From UBA6244 sp041582875 (GTDB lineage: Bacteria; Bacteroidota; Bacteroidia; Bacteroidales; F082), in contig JBFHGX010000033.1 of NCBI GenBank assembly GCA_041582875.1, positions 1 to 31,736 of the forward strand: DNA of 31,736 bases. Reading direction: 5' to 3'. Of the stretch, positions 15,347-24,700 are shown in pieces. Numbering within the stretch: the first letter of the stretch is position 1; each line of letters starts with the position of its first letter. The notes under the pieces were generated by a model. It saw nothing but the letters and a program-made list of their open reading frames with translations, was not told where the DNA came from and made no database searches. Position numbers and translations under genes: made by a program.

Positions 15347-16603
15347 ATGTCAGCAATACTTATAACGAACATAAAACAACTGATTCAAACTGAATTGGAA
15401 CCCCGGTTAAGAGTAATGGGAAAGCAAATGTCGGAACTGCCGGTTCTTAACAATGCTTGGCTTTTTATCGACCAGGGCAAAATAGCAGGCTTTGGGACAA
15501 TGGCCACTTTTGACAAAGCCATGGTCCTGGATGCGACGACGAATATTACGGAAATTAATGCCTCCGGGAAAATGGTATTTCCTTCTTTTGTTGATTCTCA
15601 TACGCATCTCGTATATCCGGCTTCACGCGAAATTGAATACATTGACAAAATAAAAGGCTTGTCTTATGAAGAAATTGCCGCTCGTGGCGGAGGGATTTTA
15701 AATACTGCAAAGCGAATGCAGGAAATTAGTGAAGATGAATTGGTGGAATCTGCCTTGGGTCGTTTGGATGAAATCATGCGTTATGGAACGGGGGCAGTTG
15801 AAATCAAAAGCGGATATGGCTTAAACACAGAATCGGAGCTTAAAATGTTGCGTGTAATTAAGCGGTTAAAAAAACTAAGTCCTTTAACCATCAAGTCGAA
15901 TTTTTTGGGAGCCCATTCTATTCCACTTGAATACAGAGGAAGACAGAGCGAGTATGTAGATCTCATTATCAATGAGATGTTACCTAAAATAGCTGAAGAG
16001 CAGCTGGCTGATTTTATTGATGTGTTTTGTGATAAAGGATTCTTTACTGTTGAAGATACCGAGCGTATTTTGGAGGCTGGTTTGCAATATGGTCTTCAAG
16101 GGAAAATTCATGCCAATGAACTGGACTATAGTGGAGGAATTCAGGCAGGTGTGAAGTATGGTGCTTTATCGGTTGATCACCTTGAATTTACCGGACCTGA
16201 TGAAATTGCAACACTTTTGGGGTCGGATACAATGCCTACTGTATTGCCTGGTGCGGCCTTTTTTCTGGGTATGCGCTATGCACCTGTACGTGAAATGATG
16301 GACGCCGGATTACCGGTGGCACTGGCAAGTGATTTTAATCCTGGATCAGCGCCTTCGGGCAACATGCAATTGATTTTATCGATGGCCAGTATTTTGTACA
16401 AGATGCTTCCCGAAGAGGCCCTCAATGCTACAACCATCAATACGGCTTATGCGATGGGCTTAAGTAGGCAGTTAGGAAGTATTGCAATAGGGAAAATTGC
16501 CAATGTTTACATTACTCACCCGATTTCCAGTTATGAGTTTATGCCTTATGCTTTTGGCTCAAATAAAGTAGAAACGGTGATATTAAATGGTGAAATTCAA
16601 TAA
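15347..16603 (+). CDS. hutI: Imidazolonepropionase
   Basis: A 418-residue amidohydrolase that converts 4-imidazolone-5-propionate to N-formimino-L-glutamate, the third step of histidine degradation. Visible metal and substrate residues are the HxH motif in FVDSHTHLVYP (His85, His87), EIKSGYGL, His190 in FLGAHSIP, His255 in KIHANELDYSGG, His278 in SVDHLE and Asp329 in ASDFNPGSAPS, all characteristic of HutI rather than other amidohydrolases. Length is normal for the family. The other hut genes (hutH, hutU, formimidoylglutamate enzymes) are not in the window, so the pathway must be completed elsewhere or hutI serves alone. The next gene, 65 bp downstream, is an unrelated sugar-phosphate mutase. 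Confidence 0.95.
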   Translation: MSAILITNIKQLIQTELEPRLRVMGKQMSELPVLNNAWLFIDQGKIAGFGTMATFDKAMVLDATTNITEINASGKMVFPSFVDSHTHLVYPASREIEYIDKIKGLSYEEIAARGGGILNTAKRMQEISEDELVESALGRLDEIMRYGTGAVEIKSGYGLNTESELKMLRVIKRLKKLSPLTIKSNFLGAHSIPLEYRGRQSEYVDLIINEMLPKIAEEQLADFIDVFCDKGFFTVEDTERILEAGLQYGLQGKIHANELDYSGGIQAGVKYGALSVDHLEFTGPDEIATLLGSDTMPTVLPGAAFFLGMRYAPVREMMDAGLPVALASDFNPGSAPSGNMQLILSMASILYKMLPEEALNATTINTAYAMGLSRQLGSIAIGKIANVYITHPISSYEFMPYAFGSNKVETVILNGEIQ

Positions 16604-16668
16604 AATAAATACGGAATTTATAGCTTATCTGACAGTTAGGCCAATGGGTTCGAAAAATAGCAATAAAG

Positions 16669-18012
16669 ATGAAAGCTTTTAAGGCATATGATATTAGAGG
16701 GGTCTGGGGAATAGACCTGAACTCCGAGATTGTTTACCGCATCGGGTATTTTTACGCTCAGGTTTTCAATGTGAAATCGGTTTTGGTGGGTCGCGATATT
16801 CGCTTGTCTTCCGACGAGATGTTTGATGCATTATCTAACGGCTTATTAGATGCTGGAGTAAATGTATATGATGCCGGATTAACCACTACTCCCATGAATT
16901 ATTGGGGAAATGGAAAGTTTCATTTTGAGGGGTCAATTATGATTACGGCCTCTCACAATGCTTCTATCTACAATGGCTTGAAATTTTCCGGAATAGATGT
17001 AAAACCAATTGGATATGCGGATGGGCTTGATCAAATTGAAAAACTGGTGGATAGCGACACTCCGGTTCTTAAAAAAGATCGAGGAGCTCTATTTCAAAAA
17101 GACTATCATGCTGATTACCTTCAGTTTTTATCTGGCTATGCACAGAAGTATAATGCATTAAATATGGTGGTGGATTGTTCATCAGGTATGGCAGGTTTGT
17201 TTGTAGAATCTCTTTTAGGATCAGAAGTCACTTACCTAAATTTACAACCAAATGGTCATTTTCCAGCTCATGAGCCCAATCCTTTGGAATCTGAGAATCG
17301 GAAAAATATCGAAAAAGCGGTCATTGATTTAGGATGCGATATAGGGGTCATTTTTGATGGTGATGCTGATCGTGTGATGTTTGTCGATGAAAATGCACAA
17401 TTTGTTTCTCCTGATTTAATCATCGCCTTATTAGCGAATTATTTTTTCAGGGATCGTCATGAAACAGGACGTGTAGTACAAGACATTCGAACTTCAAAAG
17501 CTGTGGCCGAATATTTGAAACGCTTTCATGTAGATGTTGATATTTGGCGCGTAGGAAGAGCCTTTGGTGCAACCAAGTTAAAAGAAGTTAATGGTATTTA
17601 CGGCGGAGAATTAGCAGGCCATTATTATTTCCGTGATTTTTATTATTCCGACAGTGGACTGTTGGCTGCCTTGCTGGTGCTTAATATTGTAAAGGAAGCC
17701 AAAGCTAACGGACAATCTTTTTCTAGTTTGATATCAGAGATTTCAGTTTATGCCAATACAGGCGAAGTCAATTTTAAAATAGAGCAAAAGCAAGCAGCTA
17801 TGGATGCTGTAGTAAACTATTTTCGTGAGCATGAACCTCCACAAAAATTCATGGACTTTGATGGGTTTCGATTGGAGTTTCCCGATTGGTGGTTTAATAT
17901 TCGTCCGTCGAATACAGAACCTTATTTGCGTTTTCTGGCTGAAGCCAAGACGACGGAATTACTTACTCAAAAAACCGACTTAATTTATTCTTTGCTCAAA
18001 AAGTTTGAATGA
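16669..18012 (+). CDS. Phosphomannomutase/phosphoglucomutase
   Basis: A 447-residue alpha-D-phosphohexomutase that interconverts hexose 6- and 1-phosphates, feeding GDP-mannose or UDP-glucose synthesis. It has the four family landmarks: the phosphoserine loop ITASHNASIYNGLKFSG (Ser95), the metal-binding loop FDGDADRVMF (Asp230, Asp232, Asp234), the sugar-specificity loop GGELAGHYYF (about 312-321), and the phosphate-binding loop IRPSNTEPYLRF near the C terminus. Length and motifs fit bacterial PMM/PGM (ManB/AlgC type), but substrate preference cannot be fixed from sequence, so no symbol is given. Its last bases overlap the next gene by 4 bp (ATGA), which suggests translational coupling. Confidence 0.93.
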   Translation: MKAFKAYDIRGVWGIDLNSEIVYRIGYFYAQVFNVKSVLVGRDIRLSSDEMFDALSNGLLDAGVNVYDAGLTTTPMNYWGNGKFHFEGSIMITASHNASIYNGLKFSGIDVKPIGYADGLDQIEKLVDSDTPVLKKDRGALFQKDYHADYLQFLSGYAQKYNALNMVVDCSSGMAGLFVESLLGSEVTYLNLQPNGHFPAHEPNPLESENRKNIEKAVIDLGCDIGVIFDGDADRVMFVDENAQFVSPDLIIALLANYFFRDRHETGRVVQDIRTSKAVAEYLKRFHVDVDIWRVGRAFGATKLKEVNGIYGGELAGHYYFRDFYYSDSGLLAALLVLNIVKEAKANGQSFSSLISEISVYANTGEVNFKIEQKQAAMDAVVNYFREHEPPQKFMDFDGFRLEFPDWWFNIRPSNTEPYLRFLAEAKTTELLTQKTDLIYSLLKKFE

Positions 18013-18941
18013 GTACAAAAACTGTCCATAGAGGAGTAATCATTGCTTGGATTGTACTGTTTCAATTCATTGTTTTTAATGTGTTTGGTCAGTTACAAAA
18101 CAATGTTCCTGATTCGGTAAACAAACAACGCCTTAATACTGTAATATATACTGGGGCAGGACTTTATACGGCCACTTTAGGGGTATTGTATTTTGCTTGG
18201 TACAAGGATAGTGACCTTACGGGATTTCATTGGTTTAATGATAATCAAGCCTGGTTGCAGGTGGATAAGGTTGGGCATGCAACAACAGCTTATATTATTT
18301 CTAATTATGCCTTTTGGTCGTTGCGATGGGCTGATGTTGATAATAATCGGTCAGCAATATATGGCGGACTCATGGGGTTTACTGCAATGACCGTCATAGA
18401 AATTCTTGATGGCTTTTCTTCCGATTGGGGAGCTTCACCGGGTGATTTGTTGGCCAATACTACCGGATCGTTGCTTTTTACTGGTCAACAACTTTTGTGG
18501 AAAGAGCAACGTATTCGGCTTAAATTTTCTTATCACCCTACTGAATATGCGAAATATCGACCTGATTTATTGGGTGAAAATGGTCTGCAGAGGATATTGA
18601 AAGACTACAACGGGCAAACCTACTGGTTATCGGCCAATATAAAAAGTTTTCTCCCTAAGGAAAGTCGTTTTCCCGATTGGATAAATGTTGCGGTAGGATA
18701 CGGGGCCAAAGGTATGTTGGGATCTAATTCAAATCCATCTGAGTACAAAGGTCAGCTTCTTCCACAGGCGAACAGAATCAGGCAGTATTATTTATCGATG
18801 GATGTTGATTGGACTCGAATTAAAACCCAATCAAAAGGGTTGCGTTTTGTGTTTAAAGCGCTGAATTTTATCAAGCTACCTTTTCCGGCAATGGAATATA
18901 ACCAGGAAAATGGATGGGTTTTTCATGCCCTTTATTATTAA
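18009..18941 (+). CDS. DUF2279 family membrane/periplasmic protein
   Basis: A 310-residue protein with an N-terminal signal or anchor (GVIIAWIVLFQFIVFNVFGQ) and a DUF2279-like core. That core includes a hydrophobic segment ending in FAWYKDSDLTGFHWFNDNQ, the block QVDKVGHATTAYIISNY, and GFTAMTVIEILDGFSSDWG with ASPGDLLANTTGS. These patterns are typical of the family, several members of which are annotated as predicted lipoproteins (YfiM-like). The C-terminal half (about 175-310) looks like soluble or barrel-type beta structure ending FHALYY. Function is unknown. The start codon overlaps the stop of the mutase gene (ATGA), implying coupled expression and possibly a role at the cell envelope, which is inference. 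No terminator is visible after it. Confidence 0.8.
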   Translation: MSTKTVHRGVIIAWIVLFQFIVFNVFGQLQNNVPDSVNKQRLNTVIYTGAGLYTATLGVLYFAWYKDSDLTGFHWFNDNQAWLQVDKVGHATTAYIISNYAFWSLRWADVDNNRSAIYGGLMGFTAMTVIEILDGFSSDWGASPGDLLANTTGSLLFTGQQLLWKEQRIRLKFSYHPTEYAKYRPDLLGENGLQRILKDYNGQTYWLSANIKSFLPKESRFPDWINVAVGYGAKGMLGSNSNPSEYKGQLLPQANRIRQYYLSMDVDWTRIKTQSKGLRFVFKALNFIKLPFPAMEYNQENGWVFHALYY

Positions 18942-18976
18942 ACTGAAAAGGGTAATATATATTGATTATCTTGATT

Positions 18977-21742
18977 TTAAAGTCGATGTTTATTTTTATT
19001 TTTCAACCAGTAGCTTATCGTATGTTGAATGTCTTCGGAGTTGAAAGGTTGTAATATGAAATCACAAAAGCCGTTCTGTAATGCCATTTCTTTTGCGATT
19101 TGAGTATCCTTAGAAAATAATGCAATTTTATTTAATGAAGGGGTTTTTTTAGACAAAAGATTTGAAAATGACTTTTCGTTCAATAAATCCTGTTCGTCAG
19201 ACAAATCTATGATAACCAAGTGAATAGACTTGTTTTGTTGGCAATAATTTATGGAGTTTACTCCATGGGTAAGATGAATTATTGAAAATCCATAAGGATT
19301 AACTTGATTACTGAAGCTAGTGAAAGTGAGGACGTTGTTGGTGATGAATACAATGTCTGATTTGTTATTTTTGGGGTTAAAATTGTTTGTTTCGATTCGG
19401 TCATCTTTAGCAAGTGTCAGAGGGATAGTAAAACAGAAAATACTCCCCGAAGAATTGGGGTTATTTTCAACCCAAATATTACCACCCATGCTCGCCACAA
19501 TGGCTTTTGATAGACTTAACCCAAGCCCGGTTCCTCCATATATTTTACCCGATGAAAAGTGATCTATTTGATTAAATTTCCCAAAAATAGATTCTTGATG
19601 CTCTTTTTTAATACCTATTCCTGTATCCGAAACATAGAATTTAATGATATCATTTGCAATGTTAAACCCAAATTCAACTCTTCCTTGATCAGTAAATTTC
19701 ATCGCATTATTGAGTAGGTGTGTCAGTACTTGCATGATTCTTTTTTTGTCGGATTGAATTACCCAACTTCGATCTTTTTCCGGAATATCTAAAAGAAGTT
19801 CGATGGGTTTACGTGCTATATGCGGGTGTATTTCCCGATAAACTTCAACGAGGATGCATTTTAAATAGATGTTGGTCACATTATTCATGATTTCTCCTGC
19901 TTGATATCTTGAATAATCCAGAATGTCGTCGATAATGCGCGTCAGGTTTTCGCCTGAACTCATGATGGTTGAAACGTAAAATCCGATCTCTTTTTTTGAA
20001 ATATTTTCTTGAGATAATAGTTGTGAAAATCCCATTATGGTATTCAATGGGGTTCGTACTTCATGCGAGATGTTGTTTAAAAAGGTAGTCTTGAGCTTGT
20101 CGCTTTGTTCGGCTTTTTCGCGTGCCTCTATCAATTTTTGCTCGTATTCAGTGCGTAGTTTAATATCACGAATGACGGCATACAGTCGGTCTTTACCTGC
20201 AATATTAATGAGTGTTAGTAGGATGTCAGAATAACATTTCTTACCATTTAAGTTGATGTGTTTCCATTCAAAGCGACTAAAACCTTTTGATAAGGCTTCA
20301 TCACATTTTAGTTGAATATTTATGTTTTTATATTCTTTTGATGTTGAAGAAAAATCACTTAGTGAGCGACCTTTTAGCTCATTCATTTCGTTGGCTTCAA
20401 ACAGATTCAATAAAGCTGCATTTCCATCAATAAAGTTCAGCGAATTGTCAAATATACAAATCGGGTCACTGGTCTTTTCGAATAACAAGCGGTATTTCTT
20501 TTCGCTGTCAATTAAATCCTTTTGCCATTGAAGATTTTCTGTAACATCAATACCTGAACTTAGCAATCCGGAAGGTTTATTGTTGTCGTCATAGATGACC
20601 ATATTATGCCATTCGATGGTTTTTATATGACCCTTTTTAGTTATAATTTGATTGAAAGAGGTTTCTTTTAAGTTTTTTGTTAAAAAATCTTTGTGCTGTG
20701 ATTGGTTGTTTTTTGGTAAACACATTTCAAGCCAATTGCGATTCAGTAATTCCGATTCTTGATAACCTAATATTTCGCATCCTTTGTTGTTGATCAATGT
20801 AATATTTCCATTTCTGTCAAGGGCCAAAACAATAACACCCACAATATCAAGGTATTTTTGCATGGTATTGCGTTGGTTGATAATTTCTTTTCTGTCGGTA
20901 ATGCGTTTGTCTATCATCTTATTGGCCGTTTCTGATAGTCTTATAAATTCCTGAACACGGAGGTCTTTGGATTCAATTCTGGCATCATTAGTAGCGGTGT
21001 AATTAAAAAAAGTATTGAATACCTTAAAGTCTTTAGCTAAGTATTTTGCCAGTAGGTAACCGAAAACAAGAAAAGACAGAAATAATACTGCAAAAAGTGC
21101 AATAATTTTGAGGATTCTTTTAAAAAGTAAATGTTTATGGGTAAGTTTGGCCAGCTCAATTTCATTCATCGTATTGTTAAGATATAAACCGGCTCCAATA
21201 ATCCATTTCCAGTCTTCATAACCCTTGATGTACGACAGTTTTTGTTCAATAATGTTGGTGTCCATGCGATGGAAAGTGTATTCCATATAATCGCCTTCTG
21301 ACTTTTTAATCGCAGCCAATTCCATATCGAATAGCCTTAATCCATTTGGATCGGTTAAATCCCTGATGTCTTTTTTTTTAGTGACTATTTTACCATCAAA
21401 TACAAGGGCTAATCCTTCATAGGTATTGATGAAAACATAACCTCCATGCTCAAAGTGAAGTGTGGAAAAGTAATCCAATAAGCTATTTTTAAGGTCTTGC
21501 TCAGGTATATTTGGATTTTGTTGTCGAGTAAAATTAATGTAGCTGATCACTCTTTCAACTTCATGCTTTAGTACGTTTTTATGGGCTTTGATTGAAGCAT
21601 CTTTAAATTGATTAATTCGGGATTTATGTTCGGAAAACTCAGTAGTTATCCACAAAACGCTGATGGACAAAATAGAGAGTGAACCTACCAAAATAAAGGC
21701 AAAAATCATGCTTCTACGAATACTCAACTGCAAAGCTTTCAT
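18977..21742 (-). CDS. Cache/PAS sensor histidine kinase with degenerate receiver domain
   Basis: A 921-residue membrane kinase. Transmembrane helices at about 12-32 and 208-230 flank an extracytoplasmic sCache_2-type sensor (about 35-195, ending GYEDWKWIIGAGLYLNN). Two PAS domains (about 292-405 and 412-530) are followed by HisKA with NNISHEVRTPLNTIMGFSQL (His560) and a HATPase with N box LNNAMKF (Asn678/679), SDTGIGI and GGTGLGLSLSKA. The C-terminal 120 residues have receiver-like order (VIIDLSD, Asp846). However, the acidic pair is replaced by ITNN (about 800-803) and the conserved Lys before Pro is Gln898 (ILQPF), so phosphoryl transfer there is doubtful. It lies 53 bp after the larger hybrid kinase on the same strand, and no DNA-binding regulator is adjacent. 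Confidence 0.92.
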   Translation of the reverse strand: MKALQLSIRRSMIFAFILVGSLSILSISVLWITTEFSEHKSRINQFKDASIKAHKNVLKHEVERVISYINFTRQQNPNIPEQDLKNSLLDYFSTLHFEHGGYVFINTYEGLALVFDGKIVTKKKDIRDLTDPNGLRLFDMELAAIKKSEGDYMEYTFHRMDTNIIEQKLSYIKGYEDWKWIIGAGLYLNNTMNEIELAKLTHKHLLFKRILKIIALFAVLFLSFLVFGYLLAKYLAKDFKVFNTFFNYTATNDARIESKDLRVQEFIRLSETANKMIDKRITDRKEIINQRNTMQKYLDIVGVIVLALDRNGNITLINNKGCEILGYQESELLNRNWLEMCLPKNNQSQHKDFLTKNLKETSFNQIITKKGHIKTIEWHNMVIYDDNNKPSGLLSSGIDVTENLQWQKDLIDSEKKYRLLFEKTSDPICIFDNSLNFIDGNAALLNLFEANEMNELKGRSLSDFSSTSKEYKNINIQLKCDEALSKGFSRFEWKHINLNGKKCYSDILLTLINIAGKDRLYAVIRDIKLRTEYEQKLIEAREKAEQSDKLKTTFLNNISHEVRTPLNTIMGFSQLLSQENISKKEIGFYVSTIMSSGENLTRIIDDILDYSRYQAGEIMNNVTNIYLKCILVEVYREIHPHIARKPIELLLDIPEKDRSWVIQSDKKRIMQVLTHLLNNAMKFTDQGRVEFGFNIANDIIKFYVSDTGIGIKKEHQESIFGKFNQIDHFSSGKIYGGTGLGLSLSKAIVASMGGNIWVENNPNSSGSIFCFTIPLTLAKDDRIETNNFNPKNNKSDIVFITNNVLTFTSFSNQVNPYGFSIIHLTHGVNSINYCQQNKSIHLVIIDLSDEQDLLNEKSFSNLLSKKTPSLNKIALFSKDTQIAKEMALQNGFCDFILQPFNSEDIQHTISYWLKNKNKHRL

Positions 21743-21795
21743 TTGACAGGGTACATTTATTTATTCAGCGGTAACTGATTCGGACCATTAAATCC

Positions 21796-24700
21796 TTAAT
21801 TACCTAATAATTCGTATATTAGTTTTAATAATTCGTTCTTTTTTACAGGTTTGGCAATGTAGGCGTTGCAGCCAGCATTCATTGCCTCTTCGCGTTCATT
21901 CGACATGGCATAGGCCGTTTGAATAATAATAGGGATAGATGGTTTTATTTTTTTAATTTGTTGCGTAGCAATAAGCCCATTCATTTGCGGCATTTTGATG
22001 TCCATTAATATGATGTCAACATCTTGTTTCTTAATTAATTCAACTGCATCAATTCCGTTGTCAGCTTTAAGAATTTTTGGATGTGATGATTGTAAAAACA
22101 GCTCAAGCAATTGGCGGTTACTTTCGTCATCTTCAACAATTAATACAACCTTGTTTTCCAGTGTATTATTTAACTCATGTAAATTTTCCTGTTTAATGCT
22201 GATAGTTTTTCGAGGAATGGTCTTCGTATTAGGAAGTGTAAAGTAGAATTCAGTTCCTTTACCCACTTTAGAATTCAGCCAAATTTTACCTCCCATTTTT
22301 TCAACCAAAGCTTGTGATATGCTCAGTCCTATCCCTGTACCACCATAAAGTTTCTTTTCATTTTGAGGAACCTGCATGAATCGGTCGAAGATAAGTTTGT
22401 AGTGTTGTTCATCGATGCCAATACCAGTGTCTTTAACATAAAATTTCAAGAAGTCACCTTCAAGGGTATAACCAAACCTTACTTCACCCGTGTGAGTAAA
22501 TTTTATCGCATTACTTAACAAGTTGATTAGTATTTGTTTAAAACGAGAACTGTCGGTGTAAATATGGAGCACCTCAGATTCAGGTATGTCAAGATGAAGG
22601 GCAATTCCTTTTTGTTTTACAGTGAGTGAAAACATGCCATACGTTTCTTTTAAAAGAGCTGTAAGGTTATTTTGCTCAGGATGAATGTTGATGATACCCG
22701 CCTCAATTTGACTGATTTTTATAATATCATCAATAAGTTCTAGCAGTTGCTCTCCTGATTTATTGATAATAGAAATGTAGGAAGTTGATTCTTCTTCTGT
22801 TATATCATCATCTTTAAGTAACTGCGAGAACCCTATTATCGCATTCATTGGGGTTCGAATTTCATGTGACATATTGGCCAGAAATGCTGATTTTAACCTA
22901 TCGCTTTCTTCAGCTTTTTCTTTGGCCAGAATAAGCTCTTTTTGTGTTTGTATTTTTTCAGTAATGTCATGTATGACACTGAAATATAGCTCTCTGCCCT
23001 GATAATCCATTCTTCCGGTATAAAGCTCCACGTCTTTAATACCTTTTTTTGTTTTATGCTTGAAAATAAAATAGCTTTTTTCACCTTTTCGGAGGGCCTT
23101 TAATTCAGGAGTTAATTCTTCGAGACTAAGGGTGTTGAGATTAAAAATACGCGTAGACTTGAGTTCTTCTTCACTCATTCCGTAAAAACTACTCGCTGCG
23201 TTGTTGGCTTCAACAATCTCACCAGTTTCAGGGTCAAAAAGTAACATGACTGATGTGTTGTTTTGAATAAGTGCACGATAACGCAATTCGCTTTCAAGTA
23301 GATTTTTTTGAGCTTCTATTCTTCTGTATATGTTGGTGATTGCGGTAAAAAGCACCATATTCCCCTGGTATTCTGCAACCCTGGTTTTGATTTCGCAAGG
23401 GAAGGAAGTGAGGTCTTTTCTAACAGCAACAGCTTCACAGGGTTCTGCATTTCCACCAGTTAAGCGTTGTTCTATCAGATCGTGATATTCTGCATTGAAC
23501 CAAAAATTATTTGGTTTGCCAATTACCTCGGGTTCGCTGTACCCAAACATGAGTTCTGCAGTTTTATTTTGTCCAATACATTTTCCGTGCCTTGACATGA
23601 AAATTGCTTCAAAGGAAGCTTCTGATAGGGCTTTAAATTGGGCCTCATTTATTTTAAGCTCCTTTTGGCTATTGAGAAGATCTGCCTGATTCTGCTTGTG
23701 CTCTGTAATATCTTGCTTTATAGCGATGTAGCTTGTGTTTTCACCAGTTTCATCTTTAACGGGTGCAATAACAGCAGATTCCCAATAGAATTCACCATTG
23801 CGTTTTTTGTTCAGAAATTCTCCATGCCAGGTCTTTCCTGAAATAAGGGTGCTCCATAGGTTTTGATAGTGTTGCTGTGGCATTTTACCTGATTTCAGGA
23901 TGCTTACTTTTTTATTTAAAACTTCCTCTTTTGCATAACCGGTCAATTGGCAAAAATAGGGGTTTACGTATTCAATAATTCCATTTTTGTTGGTGATAAC
24001 GATGGAAGAAGCGCTTTGCTCAATGGCAGTGGAAAGCTTAATAAGTTGAATTTCTGCATCTTTTATTTTTGTGATGTCGGTAATAAACCCTTCGATGTGT
24101 TCCGTCTGATCATCTTCCTTTATCCCTTGGCCATATTCGGTAACCCAAATCATTGTGCCGTCTTTTCTAATCATGCGGTACTCTAAATTAAAGCTGCTGT
24201 TTTTTTCCAGCGCTGTTTGAATTGCTTCCTCAACTTTCTTTTGATCGTCAGGGTAAATAATTTGTGAGAAAGCAATATGTGAGTTATTGATTAACTCACT
24301 GGGTGAGTACCCGGTCATTTTTAAAACACCTTGACTGATAAATAACATGGTCCAGTTGGCATCATTTTGACAGCGGTATACAATACCATTAAGATTGCTT
24401 ATTAGGGTGGCATATTGGCGTTGGCTAACTTTGAGGTCAAATTCTTGTTTTTTTGCATCAGTTGTGTCTAGTCCTGAGCTTAAAATGCCCGTAATATTTC
24501 CATGAGAATCAAATATCGGTTTGTGTTGCCATGATACCAATTTATAGGTGTTGTATTTTGTGATTATCTGACTTTCAAAATTTACACCTTGGTCTTCTTT
24601 CTTGTTTAATATGTTGTCTAGGTTGTGCGATATAATATTTCTGGCTTCTTTAGGAATGCAGGTTTCAATCCATGGTTTTCCGATAAGCTCTTCTTGGGTA

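Noticed and set aside
15347..18941. Histidine utilisation operon
   Set aside because: Only hutI is present; the next genes are a sugar-phosphate mutase and a DUF2279 protein, so a pathway operon is not supported.
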